Assembly (NCBI GenBank): GCA_045126515.1
Contig: JBGVOM010000126.1
Coordinates: 47,334-111,333 of the forward strand
Length of the DNA: 64,000 nt
DNA from: RUG11237 sp045126515
GTDB taxonomy: Bacteria > Bacillota > Clostridia > Lachnospirales > Lachnospiraceae
Direction: 5' to 3'
The position numbers and the translations under genes were made by a program. The notes under the pieces were generated by a model. It saw only the letters and a list, made by a program, of their open reading frames with translations, was not told where the DNA came from and did not search any database. Shown here piece by piece: positions 1-9,147 of this stretch (its first letter is position 1; each line of letters begins with the position of its first letter).

Positions 1-2085
1 TACTTTTTCTAAAGTTAATTCTTCGATTGGAATAATCGGTCTTAACAACTGATTTAATTCTTTTAAATCCCAGTCTTCCGGAAGAGAATCTTCACCAATC
101 GCCATATCTACTTTGCCTTCTACCTGCTCTACAATCATCTTGTAGATTACATCGCGCATACTTTCTCCATCCAGTACACGTCTTCTTTCTTCGTAGATAA
201 CTTCTCTCTGTTCATTCATAACCTGATCGTATTCTAACAGATTTTTACGAATACCAAAGTTATTGGTTTCAATCTTAGACTGTGCCTTTTCAATGGCATT
301 GGTAAGCATTTTATGTTCAATCTGTTCATTTTCCGGAACACCCAGTGCATTAAACATGCTCATCAGCTTTTCAGAACCAAACAATCTCATTAAATCATCT
401 TCCAGAGAAATGAAGAATCTGGATTCACCCGGATCTCCCTGACGTCCTGCACGACCTCTTAACTGATTGTCAATACGTCTGGATTCATGACGCTCTGTAC
501 CAATAATCTTAAGACCGCCTGCCTCTCTCGCCTTTTCGTCCAACTTAATATCGGTACCACGACCTGCCATGTTAGTGGCAATGGTAACTGCACCATGTAC
601 ACCAGCTTCTGCTACGATTTCCGCTTCCAGTTCATGGAATTTAGCATTCAATACTTTATGCTGGATTCCTTCTTTACTTAACATTTTGCTAATCAATTCA
701 GAAGTTTCAATGGTGATGGTACCCACCAAAACAGGCTGTCCCTTCTTATGTGCTTCCACAATTTCTTCTACCACTGCTTTGAATTTTTCTTTCTTTGTCT
801 TATATACTGCATCCTGTAAATCGATACGCTGTACCGGTCTGTTGGTAGGAATTTCAATTACATCCATTCCATATATTTCACGGAATTCCTTTTCTTCGGT
901 AAGAGCAGTACCAGTCATACCGGATTTCTTCTTGTATTTATTGAAGAAGTTCTGGAACGTAATGGTTGCCAGTGTTTTGCTTTCACGTTTTACCTTTACG
1001 CCTTCCTTCGCTTCAATTGCCTGATGTAAACCATCGGAATATCTTCTTCCCGGCATGATACGTCCGGTAAATTCATCTACGATTAACACCTGGTCATCTT
1101 TTACCACATAATCCTGATCCTTAAACATCAGATAATGTGCACGCAGTGCAAGAATAATATTGTGCTGAATTTCAAGGTTTTCAGGATCTGCAAGATTTTC
1201 AATCTGGAAGAATTTTTCTACCTTTTTTACACCTTCTTCTGTCAGGTTTACAATCTTGTCCTTTTCATTTACGATAAAGTCACCGCTTTCTTCGATAACT
1301 TCACCCATAATGGCACCCATCTTGCTGAATTCTCCACTTTCTTCACCACGTTTCAGCTGACGGGCAAGAATATCACATGTTTCATATAATTTTGTAGATT
1401 TACTGCTCTGTCCTGAAATAATAAGCGGTGTTCTTGCTTCATCAATAAGAACAGAGTCAACTTCATCAATAATGGCATAATGTAAATCTCTTAACACCAA
1501 CTGTTCTTTGTACACAACCATGTTATCACGCAGATAATCAAATCCCAGTTCGTTATTGGTCACATACGTAATGTCGCAGGCATATGCTTCTCTACGTTCA
1601 TCATTGTTCATATTGTTTAAAACCACACCAACTTTTAAGCCTAAAAATTCATGCAGCTGTGACATCCACTCAGCATCACGCTTTGCCAGATAGTCGTTGA
1701 CTGTAACAATATGTACACCTTTTCCTTCCAAAGCATTCAAATAAGCCGGAAGGGTAGATACCAATGTCTTACCTTCACCGGTACGCATTTCAGAAATTCT
1801 TCCCTGATGAAGTATAATACCACCAATCAACTGTACACGGTAATGTTCCATGTTCAGCACACGGCGTCCTGCTTCTCTTACTACTGCAAATGCTTCTGGA
1901 AGCAAATCATCTAATGTTTCCCCTTTTGCCAAACGTTCTTTAAACTCTTTTGTTTTTCCTTGAAGCTCTGCATCGGAAAGTTCCATCATTGTCGGACGAA
2001 GTCCCTCAATTTTGTCTACAATCGGATTAATACGCTTCAATTCACGTTCACTGTGTGTTCCAAAAACTTTTTCAATTAAACTCAT
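1..2085 (-). CDS. secA: Preprotein translocase ATPase SecA, C-terminus beyond window
   Basis: SecA is the cytoplasmic ATPase that drives unfolded preproteins through SecYEG. The frame is open from an ATG at 2085 to the window edge (695 codons), so roughly the last 150 residues are missing. It begins MSLIEKVFGTHSER. Walker A (MRTGEGKT) lies near residue 100 and the DEAD-type motif DEVDSVLIDEARTP near residue 210, both hallmark SecA sequences. No internal stop or frameshift was seen. The reading frame is intact through position 1. hpf lies upstream on the same strand, separated by about 300 bases holding an hpf terminator and a hairpin repeat, so the two are probably separate transcripts. Confidence 0.97.
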   Translation of the reverse strand, partial: MSLIEKVFGTHSERELKRINPIVDKIEGLRPTMMELSDAELQGKTKEFKERLAKGETLDDLLPEAFAVVREAGRRVLNMEHYRVQLIGGIILHQGRISEMRTGEGKTLVSTLPAYLNALEGKGVHIVTVNDYLAKRDAEWMSQLHEFLGLKVGVVLNNMNNDERREAYACDITYVTNNELGFDYLRDNMVVYKEQLVLRDLHYAIIDEVDSVLIDEARTPLIISGQSSKSTKLYETCDILARQLKRGEESGEFSKMGAIMGEVIEESGDFIVNEKDKIVNLTEEGVKKVEKFFQIENLADPENLEIQHNIILALRAHYLMFKDQDYVVKDDQVLIVDEFTGRIMPGRRYSDGLHQAIEAKEGVKVKRESKTLATITFQNFFNKYKKKSGMTGTALTEEKEFREIYGMDVIEIPTNRPVQRIDLQDAVYKTKKEKFKAVVEEIVEAHKKGQPVLVGTITIETSELISKMLSKEGIQHKVLNAKFHELEAEIVAEAGVHGAVTIATNMAGRGTDIKLDEKAREAGGLKIIGTERHESRRIDNQLRGRAGRQGDPGESRFFISLEDDLMRLFGSEKLMSMFNALGVPENEQIEHKMLTNAIEKAQSKIETNNFGIRKNLLEYDQVMNEQREVIYEERRRVLDGESMRDVIYKMIVEQVEGKVDMAIGEDSLPEDWDLKELNQLLRPIIPIEELTLEKV

Positions 2086-2187
2086 ACTATACTCCTAAAT
2101 TAATTCATGATGTTAACACTAATTCCCATTTTACCACTGAACTTCCATTTTCACAATAAAATTTTCATAAAATCTAATAAATTTGGT

Positions 2188-2321
2188 AACATTTTAGGCC
2201 ATAAGTGTTGGGGGGACGCCCATAATAACTATAGAAGCTTTTCAGGCAGAATTTGAACAGCCCGGAAAGCTTCTATAGTTATTATGGGCTGTGCGTAGCA
2301 TCATCTATGGGCTAAAATGTT
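2188..2321. repeat. Short member of the dispersed hairpin family (nested inverted repeat)
   Basis: Two nested inverted repeats occupy the secA-hpf gap. The outer arms are 2188-2203 and 2306-2321 (15 of 16 complementary). The inner arms are about 2218-2242 and 2265-2289 (24 consecutive complementary bases) around a 22-nt loop. The inner ends read gacgcccata and tatgggctgt, matching the gacgctcata/tatgagctgt ends of the three large hairpins at 25.1 and 47.3-47.9 kb. The conserved ~115-nt centre of those copies is absent. It looks like an internally deleted copy. Confidence 0.75.
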
Positions 2322-2337
2322 GCGAAATTCAAAAAAC

Positions 2338-2370
2338 AAAAAGCAGGTGCTTTTTGGGGCACCTGCTTTG
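2338..2370 (-). terminator. Intrinsic terminator after hpf
   Basis: An 11-bp GC-rich stem (arms 2340-2350 and 2359-2369) with a short loop is followed on the minus strand by a T-rich run. It begins 20 bases past the hpf stop codon. Confidence 0.85.
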
Positions 2371-2389
2371 ACTCTACACTTTATATTTT

Positions 2390-2917
2390 TTAGAATTCCG
2401 GCTCAATCAAACCGTATGTATTTCCTTTTCTCTTATATACCACATTCACTTCATCTGTTTCTGCATTTCTGAATACAAAGAAATTATGTCCTAACAATTC
2501 CATCTGAACACAGGCATCTTCCGGATACATTGGTTTTATTCCGAATTTTTTGGTTCTGATAATATTAACTTCATCTTCTCCTTCAAAATCATTATCAATA
2601 AATTCCTGCTTAAAACTGGAACTTCCCTGCTTTGCATCTGCCAGTTTGTTTTTGTATTTCTTTAACTGACGTTCAATGACTTCTTCCACTAAGTCAATAG
2701 AAACATACATATCATTGCTTACCTGTTCGGAACGGATAATGTTACCTTTTACCGGAATTGTCACTTCAATTTTCTGTCTTTCTTTTTCTACACTTAATGT
2801 AACATGTATCTCTGTATCTGGCGTGAAATACCGCTCTAATTTACCAATCTTTTCATTAACCGCTGATCTTAACCCCTCCGTAACCTCAATATTTCTTCCT
2901 GTAATCACAAACTTCAT
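2390..2917 (-). CDS. hpf: Ribosome hibernation promoting factor, long form (HPF)
   Basis: Long HPF binds 30S subunits and dimerises ribosomes into inactive 100S particles in stationary phase. The protein has 175 residues, the usual long-form size. Residues 1-105 are the S30AE ribosome-binding domain. Residues about 118-172 are the C-terminal dimerisation domain (RTKKFGIKPM, HNFFVFRN, VVYKRKGNTYGLIEP). I chose the ATG at 2917 because AAGGAG sits 9 bases upstream; an in-frame TTG three codons earlier touches that site. It has its own terminator and is monocistronic here. Confidence 0.95.
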   Translation of the reverse strand: MKFVITGRNIEVTEGLRSAVNEKIGKLERYFTPDTEIHVTLSVEKERQKIEVTIPVKGNIIRSEQVSNDMYVSIDLVEEVIERQLKKYKNKLADAKQGSSSFKQEFIDNDFEGEDEVNIIRTKKFGIKPMYPEDACVQMELLGHNFFVFRNAETDEVNVVYKRKGNTYGLIEPEF

Positions 2918-3053
2918 GATGTCCAACTCCTTTCGGTTTCCCTTATACTCATATAGAACGTCCTCCTATATATTTAACATTATATCATATTCGTGTTAAT
3001 TTTCAATCATTTTTGTGCTAATTCACAAATTTTTAAACATTTTTAAATATATT

Positions 3054-3096
3054 AAAAGAAGTGTTTAGAAAATTTCAATTTTCAAACACTTCTTTT
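3054..3096 (-). terminator. Intrinsic terminator after ctpA
   Basis: A perfect 13-bp stem (3054-3066 with 3084-3096), flanked by A/T-rich runs, starts about 10 bases after the ctpA stop. It closes the ftsE-ftsX-M23-ctpA operon. Confidence 0.8.
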
Positions 3097-3105
3097 ATCA
3101 AAATT

Positions 3106-4326
3106 TTATTTCTGACTCAGTACTTCAATCGCCTTCTGCAGCTGATTATCACTTTCGTCTTTTTCATAAGCTTCTGTATCAAACTCCAGCTCTATATCCG
3201 GTTCAATTCCGGTACCATGAATGCATACCCCACTCGGAGTATAATATTTAGAAATTGTCACTTTCATTGCCGAGCCATCTCCCAGGCTGACCATCTGCTG
3301 TACGATACCTTTTCCAAAGGTGGTGGTTCCAATAAGCGTTCCTATGCCATAATCTTTTACCGCACCGGCAAAAATCTCCGATGCACTGGCACTATTGCCA
3401 TTTACCAGCACTGCTAACGGTACCTCTATCTTATGTTCTTCGTCCGACTTATATTCTTCTCTCTGACCATTTTTGTCTTCGTGATAAACAATCATGCCTT
3501 CCGGTAAAATAGAATCCAGAATTTCTGCTACCACAGTCAGGCCACCCCCAGGATTATTACGAAGGTCCACAATCAGTGATGTCATCCCCTGCTGTTTTAA
3601 CGCTTCGTACGCTTCTGTCCACTGGGAAGTTGTAATTTCATCAAATTCCGAAATAATAATATAGCCCATCTTATTATCTAACATTTCATATTCCACCGTA
3701 GGAACAGAAATAGTTTTACGCACCAGTTCCAAGTTCATTTCTTCGCCGTCACGCATAATGGTAATATTTACTGTGGTTCCTTCTTTTCCTTTCACCTTTG
3801 AGACAACCTCTGATAAATCTTCACCGGTAACTTCTTCACCTTCTACCTTATAAAGAATGTCATCGGTTTTCAGCCCCGCTTCCTGAGCCGGAGAGCCTTT
3901 AAAGGTCTTTACAATGGTAATCAGTCCGGTATCTGCATTTTGTAACAGGCTGGCTCCTATACCACAATATTCTCCAGTATAGGACTCCTGAAATGCATCA
4001 TACTCTTCTTTGGTAAAATACACGGAATAGGGATCACCCAGTGCCGCTACCATTCCCTTGTATACACCTTCCTGTACCGCCTTCACATCTTCCTTTTCCA
4101 GATACATCTTATCAATAATCTGCTGAATTGTTTGTGCTTTTTGCTCCACCTCTTTGGTAATAATCTTGTCATCACCGCTACCCAATGCTATACTGCATCT
4201 CCCTGCAACAAACGCAATTCCCAAAACAATCACCAAGAACAATACTTTTTTTCCTTTGCCTTGAAAAGTTTTTTCCTTTTCTCCCTCCGCTTCTTCCTGA
4301 TTATAATTATTCATCTTTTCCTCCAT
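3106..4326 (-). CDS. ctpA: Carboxy-terminal processing protease, S41 family
   Basis: A membrane-anchored extracytoplasmic serine protease of the CtpA/CtpB type, cleaving exposed C-termini of envelope proteins. After a charged cytoplasmic leader comes one transmembrane segment (about residues 27-48). A PDZ domain follows (GIGASLL, GSPAQEAGLKTDDIL). The S41 domain has the nucleophile in NSASASE and the general-base lysine in TFGKG. The ATG at 4326 has GGAGG 5 bases upstream; a second ATG three codons in also has GGAGG, so the start is slightly uncertain. It follows the M23 hydrolase by 19 bases. In Firmicutes this neighbourhood points to a role in turnover of cell-wall hydrolases or their regulators (inference). 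Confidence 0.93.
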   Translation of the reverse strand: MEEKMNNYNQEEAEGEKEKTFQGKGKKVLFLVIVLGIAFVAGRCSIALGSGDDKIITKEVEQKAQTIQQIIDKMYLEKEDVKAVQEGVYKGMVAALGDPYSVYFTKEEYDAFQESYTGEYCGIGASLLQNADTGLITIVKTFKGSPAQEAGLKTDDILYKVEGEEVTGEDLSEVVSKVKGKEGTTVNITIMRDGEEMNLELVRKTISVPTVEYEMLDNKMGYIIISEFDEITTSQWTEAYEALKQQGMTSLIVDLRNNPGGGLTVVAEILDSILPEGMIVYHEDKNGQREEYKSDEEHKIEVPLAVLVNGNSASASEIFAGAVKDYGIGTLIGTTTFGKGIVQQMVSLGDGSAMKVTISKYYTPSGVCIHGTGIEPDIELEFDTEAYEKDESDNQLQKAIEVLSQK

Positions 4327-4345
4327 GATATCCTCCAAAGTCTTA

Positions 4346-5638
4346 TTACTTACTAATATAGCCCATAGGGTCTACATATTCTCCATTAACACGTACGCTG
4401 AAATGCAGATGGTTTCCGGTAGAACGTCCTGTGGTTCCTACCGCTGCAATGGTTTCTCCTTTGCTTACCTTCTGTCCTGCACTTACATACAATGCAGAAG
4501 CATGCATATAAACAGTATAGATACCATCTCCATGGTTAATCATCACATAATTTCCCATGGAATTATTATAAGCCGCACTGATGACCGTTCCGTCATAAGC
4601 TGCCAGAATTGCCGAACCTGCCGGAGCCGCCAAATCCACACCATTATGGAATTTCACCACCCCAAGAGTCGGATGCATTCGATATCCATACGGACTTGAA
4701 ATCCTTGTATACGCCGGACACGGCCATGCAAAAATACCACCATCATACTTCTGTGTGGAGGTTCCTGACTTTGCTGCCTCCTCTGCTGCTCTTTTTGCCG
4801 CAGCTTCCAGTTCTTCAATAACTCTGTTTTGTTCTTCGATGTCAGCTTCATACTCTGCAATTAATTCTTCCTTGCTGGCTATCTGTCCCTTTACAGTCTG
4901 CAGCTCCGCTTCCTTGGCAGCTACAAGAACTTCAATGGCATCCACTTTATCCTTCGTTTCTTTTTCTTGAATTTCTAACTCCTGCTGTTCTACCACAAGA
5001 CGAGCTTCCAAATCTTCAATTTCTTCTCTTGTTTTTTCGTATTTTTCCAACATCTGCCTGTCATATTCCGAAATACTGGACACGTAATCTGCTTTATTCA
5101 AAAAATCCGCAATAGATTCTGCTTCAAGAATCATTGCCGCATACTGGGTATTTCCCTGTTCATACATATATTTTATGCGAACTTTCATATCTTCATACTG
5201 TTTTTCTTCCACCGCTTTCGCTTTGGCAATTTCAATTTTTGTATTCTCAATTTCTTGTATCTTATCTTGAAGTTTTTTCTGAAGTTCTTCCAATTCTGCC
5301 GTAACACTGGCCAGTTCTGTGTCCAGTTCCTTCATGTGACTTTCCACGCTGCTTTTCATGGTTTCTAAATCCTGTAACATCTGTTTTGCAGCATCCAAGC
5401 CCTTTTCCATGGTTTTTTTCTCTTCTTTTGCAGAATCTACCGCCTGATTTGCCTTTTTTACTGCTACAGAGGTAGGAGCTGTTTTTGCTGAAGACTCTGC
5501 CGGTGTCGGCGTAGCTGCAACTTTTTCTCCACCTTCTGTTTCCTGTGTGCTGTCATTCTCCACAGCATAAACGGAACCAACCGTATTGACCAGGCACACG
5601 ACGCATAAAACCGCTGCTAATACCTGTTTTTTCTTCAT
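4346..5638 (-). CDS. PcsB/CwlO-like M23 peptidoglycan hydrolase with N-terminal coiled coil
   Basis: A secreted 430-residue protein. It has a signal peptide (about residues 1-25, cleavage near VYA), then a long coiled coil (about 55-280) rich in E/K/Q heptads, an alanine-rich linker, and a C-terminal LytM/M23 domain (about 325-425). The zinc-site motifs HNGVD and HLHF are present. The gene directly follows ftsX by 16 bases. FtsEX is known to activate coiled-coil hydrolases such as PcsB, CwlO or EnvC, so this is the likely FtsEX-gated hydrolase. The start at 5638 has GGAG 6 bases upstream. Confidence 0.93.
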   Translation of the reverse strand: MKKKQVLAAVLCVVCLVNTVGSVYAVENDSTQETEGGEKVAATPTPAESSAKTAPTSVAVKKANQAVDSAKEEKKTMEKGLDAAKQMLQDLETMKSSVESHMKELDTELASVTAELEELQKKLQDKIQEIENTKIEIAKAKAVEEKQYEDMKVRIKYMYEQGNTQYAAMILEAESIADFLNKADYVSSISEYDRQMLEKYEKTREEIEDLEARLVVEQQELEIQEKETKDKVDAIEVLVAAKEAELQTVKGQIASKEELIAEYEADIEEQNRVIEELEAAAKRAAEEAAKSGTSTQKYDGGIFAWPCPAYTRISSPYGYRMHPTLGVVKFHNGVDLAAPAGSAILAAYDGTVISAAYNNSMGNYVMINHGDGIYTVYMHASALYVSAGQKVSKGETIAAVGTTGRSTGNHLHFSVRVNGEYVDPMGYISK

Positions 5639-5654
5639 ATGCTTCTCCTTTAAA

Positions 5655-6563
5655 CTATACACGCAAATGCTTTCTTATAGTTACAAAGCTTCCCAAAAAT
5701 CCTATTCCCACTCCAAGACACAGAGAAATCGGAACCAGTATATCAAATACATCTCCTACAGAAATAAAATGCAACCAGTTACTGATTCCCATAAATTTCT
5801 CATTCACATAACCTACTACAGTATTGTAAAAATAATGCAATACCAGCAGAGGAAGTCCGGAACCTACCAGACCAATGACAACACCTTCCACAATAAAAGG
5901 TGCTTTTACAAAGAAGTCGGTAGCTCCAATTAATTTCATAATGGCAATTTCTTCTTTTCTCACTGCAATACCAATGGTTACAGTATTACTTATCAGAAAC
6001 ACGGACACTCCCATAAGAATTACAATAATTGCCACAGATACATAACCTACCAGTACATTAAAACTAGTCAGGGTATTCGCCACTGTGTCAGATGCCTTTA
6101 CTTCACGTACCCCGTCTATGGATTCCACATACTTTACCAGTTCTGCCTGCCGTGATACATCATTTAAATACACCTGATAATTTGCGGAGTCTGCCAACGG
6201 ATTGTCATCTGCAAACGCATCTGCTAATTCCGGCTTGTCCCCAAAATATTCTGTCTTAAACTGATCCCACGCTGCTTCGGCAGATACATAGTGCATATCC
6301 GAAACTTCGGAACGTTTTTCTATCTTTGCACCAATCTGGTGAACTTCTTCCTCTGATAAATCCTGCTCAAAGAAAACTGTTATTGCCACGCCGGATTCTA
6401 TTTCATTCATTACGCTTTTGAAATTTGCTACTACTGCAAAAAATATACCAAACAGGAAAATACAAGATGCCATGGTTCCAATGGAAGCCAAAGAAAACAT
6501 TTTATTTTTGTAAATATTTTTTAAGCCCTGTTTGATGGTATACCATACACCACTAATCCTCAT
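5655..6563 (-). CDS. ftsX: Cell division ABC transporter permease FtsX
   Basis: FtsX is the membrane half of FtsEX, transmitting cytoplasmic ATP hydrolysis to periplasmic or wall hydrolases at division. The 302-residue protein starts MRISGVWYTIKQG. It has one N-terminal transmembrane segment (about 21-43), a large extracytoplasmic loop (about 45-165) and three C-terminal segments including the FtsX core (RKEEIAIMKLIGAT). The ATG at 6563 overlaps the ftsE stop by 11 bases and has AGGTGG upstream inside ftsE, indicating translational coupling. Confidence 0.96.
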   Translation of the reverse strand: MRISGVWYTIKQGLKNIYKNKMFSLASIGTMASCIFLFGIFFAVVANFKSVMNEIESGVAITVFFEQDLSEEEVHQIGAKIEKRSEVSDMHYVSAEAAWDQFKTEYFGDKPELADAFADDNPLADSANYQVYLNDVSRQAELVKYVESIDGVREVKASDTVANTLTSFNVLVGYVSVAIIVILMGVSVFLISNTVTIGIAVRKEEIAIMKLIGATDFFVKAPFIVEGVVIGLVGSGLPLLVLHYFYNTVVGYVNEKFMGISNWLHFISVGDVFDILVPISLCLGVGIGFLGSFVTIRKHLRV

Positions 6564-7239
6564 ATATATACCCACCTTTTTCTTCATCGCTTACAATGAT
6601 TCCTTTTTGCATTGTAACAACTCTTTTCTGCATTGCATCAACAATTTCTCTGTTATGAGTCACCACCAAAACCGTGGTTCCCTTTTTATTTACCTGCTCC
6701 AGCAATTTCATAATTTCCCATGAATTTTTTGGATCCAAATTTCCGGTAGGCTCATCTGCCAATAAAAGCTCCGGACTGTTTACCAGGGCTCTCGCCAATG
6801 CCACCCTCTGCTGCTCACCTCCGGAGAGCTGCTTCGGATAAGACTTATATTTTTCTGCCAATCCCACCATGGACAGCATTCTCGGTACCTGTTTTTTGAT
6901 TTCTCTTGTAGGTGTTTGTATAATACGTTGTGCAAAAGCAATGTTCTCGTATACATTTCTATCCTTTAACAAGCGGAAATCCTGAAATACTACCCCGATA
7001 TTTCTGCGATACTTTGGAATGTAGCCTCGCTTCATGGTACCTAAATCTTTTCCATTGACCGTAATCTTACCTTCCGTAGGCTCTAACTCCTTTAAAAGCA
7101 ATTTAATCAGTGTAGATTTTCCTGAGCCGCTGTTTCCCACAACAAACACAAATTCTCCCTGTTTAATATGCAGGTTGACTCCGTTTAAGGCAGGCTGACC
7201 GCTTGCATAACTCTTACTTACGTTGTCAAGAATAATCAT
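6553..7239 (-). CDS. ftsE: Cell division ATP-binding protein FtsE
   Basis: The ATPase subunit of FtsEX. The 228 residues carry Walker A GNSGSGKST (near 37), the Q-loop VFQDFRLL, the ABC signature LSGGEQQR (near 140) and Walker B LLLADEPTGNLD. Its length and the FtsE-specific DFRLL motif separate it from other ABC ATPases. It is first in the ftsE-ftsX-M23-ctpA operon, after a GGAGG site 7-8 bases before the ATG. Confidence 0.97.
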   Translation of the reverse strand: MIILDNVSKSYASGQPALNGVNLHIKQGEFVFVVGNSGSGKSTLIKLLLKELEPTEGKITVNGKDLGTMKRGYIPKYRRNIGVVFQDFRLLKDRNVYENIAFAQRIIQTPTREIKKQVPRMLSMVGLAEKYKSYPKQLSGGEQQRVALARALVNSPELLLADEPTGNLDPKNSWEIMKLLEQVNKKGTTVLVVTHNREIVDAMQKRVVTMQKGIIVSDEEKGGYIYED

Positions 7240-7347
7240 TTTTGTTCCTCCTTATACAAACACCTTTACTCTCAAATATCCAGAAGCGTAATTCTGCCTT
7301 CCGGTAAAATTCCCACCCCTGGATACTTTTTGTATTTGTATATAATA

Positions 7348-8433
7348 TTAATATTCAAACGTTTCCATATATTTCATGTACCGCGCAACCATCAATGCTA
7401 TACGAAATGTAATGGCATCTTCAAAAACTCTAAGATCCAGTCCGGTACTCTTTTGTAACTTATCCAATCTGTATACCAATGTGTTTCGGTGAATGTACAG
7501 TTGACGTGATGTTTCTGACACATTCAGACTGTTTTCAAAAAACTTATCAATGGTAGCCAATGTTTCTTCATCGAAATCATCCGGTGATTTGTCGCCAAAA
7601 ATTTCTTTGATGAACATTTTGCAAAGGGGAATCGGAAGCTGGTAAATAAGACGTCCGATACCAAGTGAACTATAGGCAATCACATCTCTTTCGCTAAAGA
7701 ATATTTTTCCCACATCCAATGCCATCTTCGCTTCTTTGTAAGACCGCGACACTTCTTTTATCTCATTTACGATTGTACCATAAGCAACATGGGCTTCGCA
7801 ATTGTCTTCCTGAAATACATTTAAGATAACTTTGGCAATTTTACCCATATCTTCATAGGTGTCACCTTCTGACAGTTCCTTTACTACAATAATATTTTTT
7901 TCATCTACCGCAGTGACAAAATCTTTTGATTTTCCTCCGAAAAGACTTCTTACATTTTCTAACAATCTGCCGTCTTTATCGTGTTTCGCTTCCACAATAA
8001 ATACCACACGTCTTGCCTCTGTGTCAATATGAAGTTTCTTGGAGCGATTGTAAATATCTACCAGCAGCAAGTTATCTAACAAAAGATTTTTTATAAAATT
8101 ATCTTTGTCAAACCGCTCCTTATATGCTACCAAAAGATTTTGAATTTGAAAAGCTGCAATTTTTCCCACCATATAAACATCGTCATTGGTTCCACCGGCG
8201 ATTAATATGTATTCTAACTGGTTATCGTCATATACTTTAAAAAACTGATACCCCTGTACCTCCTGGCTTTCCGCCGGTGACTCAGCAAAAGCAGTAGTTG
8301 CCGCCCCACACTCTTCGATTCCTTCCATAGTGGCTGCCAGTACGTGTCCTTCTGTATCAACAATACCAAGTTCGATTCTTGTAATCGCTTTCAAACCTTC
8401 AATGGTATTTTGTAAAATCTGATTTGATATCAT
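7348..8433 (-). CDS. CdaR/PucR-type transcriptional regulator
   Basis: A 361-residue regulator of the sugar-diacid (CdaR) type. The N-terminal ~135 residues resemble the ligand-binding sugar-diacid recognition domain. A GGDEF-like middle region follows, then a C-terminal PucR-type helix-turn-helix (about 305-355: LNVSETSRQLYIHRNTLVYRL interrupted here as the core NTLVYRLDKLQ). The ATG at 8433 is preceded by AGGAGG 8 bases upstream. No catabolic operon is adjacent; ftsE lies downstream and a divergent YjfB gene upstream, so the regulon is unknown. It may respond to glycerate or a sugar acid by family analogy only. Confidence 0.85.
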   Translation of the reverse strand: MISNQILQNTIEGLKAITRIELGIVDTEGHVLAATMEGIEECGAATTAFAESPAESQEVQGYQFFKVYDDNQLEYILIAGGTNDDVYMVGKIAAFQIQNLLVAYKERFDKDNFIKNLLLDNLLLVDIYNRSKKLHIDTEARRVVFIVEAKHDKDGRLLENVRSLFGGKSKDFVTAVDEKNIIVVKELSEGDTYEDMGKIAKVILNVFQEDNCEAHVAYGTIVNEIKEVSRSYKEAKMALDVGKIFFSERDVIAYSSLGIGRLIYQLPIPLCKMFIKEIFGDKSPDDFDEETLATIDKFFENSLNVSETSRQLYIHRNTLVYRLDKLQKSTGLDLRVFEDAITFRIALMVARYMKYMETFEY

Positions 8434-8611
8434 AGTAATAACCTCCTGTTTCATTACGTACCACTTTCAGCACCCCGATTCGAAAAAGTACGCCTTTCAT
8501 TTTTACTACCTTACAAACATTTTAATACAATTTGACCAAAAAATAAAGCAGAATTTTTCTTTTTTTGTGATTTTTTTCATTAATTATGTATATGGATTTT
8601 TCTCACGCCTT

Positions 8612-8619
8612 CCGATACA
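8612..8619 (+). promoter_or_regulatory. Possible sigma-28 (SigD)-like -10 element
   Basis: The sequence ccgataca, 24 bases before the YjfB ATG, resembles the SigD/FliA -10 core CCGATA. The expected TAAA -35 is poor: tgga is found 15 bases upstream. It is consistent with motility control of the downstream gene but is not decisive. Confidence 0.4.
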
Positions 8620-8642
8620 ATAGATAAAAAGGAGGGCTTTAT

Positions 8643-8819
8643 ATGGATATTACTGAAATTTCCACTTCTATAAGTCAGGCAAACACACTTAATGCTGTCA
8701 GTACAGCGGTTTTAAGCATGTCATTAGACATGGTAGAAACAACCGGAGAAGGTCTTGTTAAAATGATGGAGTTATCCGTAAATCCTAATATAGGAAGCAA
8801 CATTGACGTCTCTGTATAA
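8643..8819 (+). CDS. YjfB-family putative motility peptide
   Basis: A 58-residue protein beginning MDITEISTSISQANTLN, with central LSMSLDMVETTGEGLVKMM and a Pro-Asn-rich tail (NPNIGSNIDVSV). This matches the small YjfB family, usually annotated as a putative motility protein; the molecular function is unknown. AAGGAGGG lies 7 bases before the ATG, and a strong hairpin terminator follows immediately, so it is a single-gene unit. It is divergent from the CdaR-type regulator. Confidence 0.8.
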   Translation: MDITEISTSISQANTLNAVSTAVLSMSLDMVETTGEGLVKMMELSVNPNIGSNIDVSV

Positions 8820-8830
8820 TCTGTAGATTT

Positions 8831-8872
8831 AAAAAACGAGAAAAGAAAACATATTTTTCTTTTCTCGTTTTT
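8831..8872. terminator. Bidirectional terminator between yjfB-like gene and the 79-aa gene
   Basis: An A-rich arm at 8831-8849 pairs with 8855-8872 to form a stem of about 17 bp with T/A runs on both sides. It serves the plus-strand YjfB gene and the convergent minus-strand gene ending at 8876. Confidence 0.85.
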
Positions 8873-8875
8873 CTT

Positions 8876-9115
8876 TTACTGTTTGCAATCAGCAAAAAAA
8901 GCTTCCAGACGTTTCCTGTCATCTTCCTCATACACAGCTAACTCTAAATCCTTCATTTCTGTATCAGCTAAAATTCCCGCCAATGAAACATACTGGGACA
9001 GCTTGGATTTCAGATTCAGGCAGTCTCCTTCACCAGTAATTAATTCCACCTTACCACTGCAGCTGTCAATAACTTCTAAAAACTTCCCGGTATCTGTAAT
9101 ATTTCTAATTTTCAT
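8876..9115 (-). CDS. Conserved small protein of unknown function (79 aa)
   Basis: A compact soluble protein starting MKIRNITDTGKFLEVIDSC, with a central LKSKLSQYVSL. It has no signal peptide and no recognisable catalytic motif. It lies 32 bases downstream of RidA on the same strand, so the two may be co-transcribed. I recall similar small proteins in related clostridia but cannot assign a function. Confidence 0.65.
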   Translation of the reverse strand: MKIRNITDTGKFLEVIDSCSGKVELITGEGDCLNLKSKLSQYVSLAGILADTEMKDLELAVYEEDDRKRLEAFFADCKQ

Positions 9116-9147
9116 ACCCTATTATCCTTTTTAAAACTGTTGGAGAA

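Noticed and set aside
4654..4860. Small minus-strand and plus-strand frames within the M23 gene
   Set aside because: They overlap a well-supported coding region in other frames and lack their own signals.
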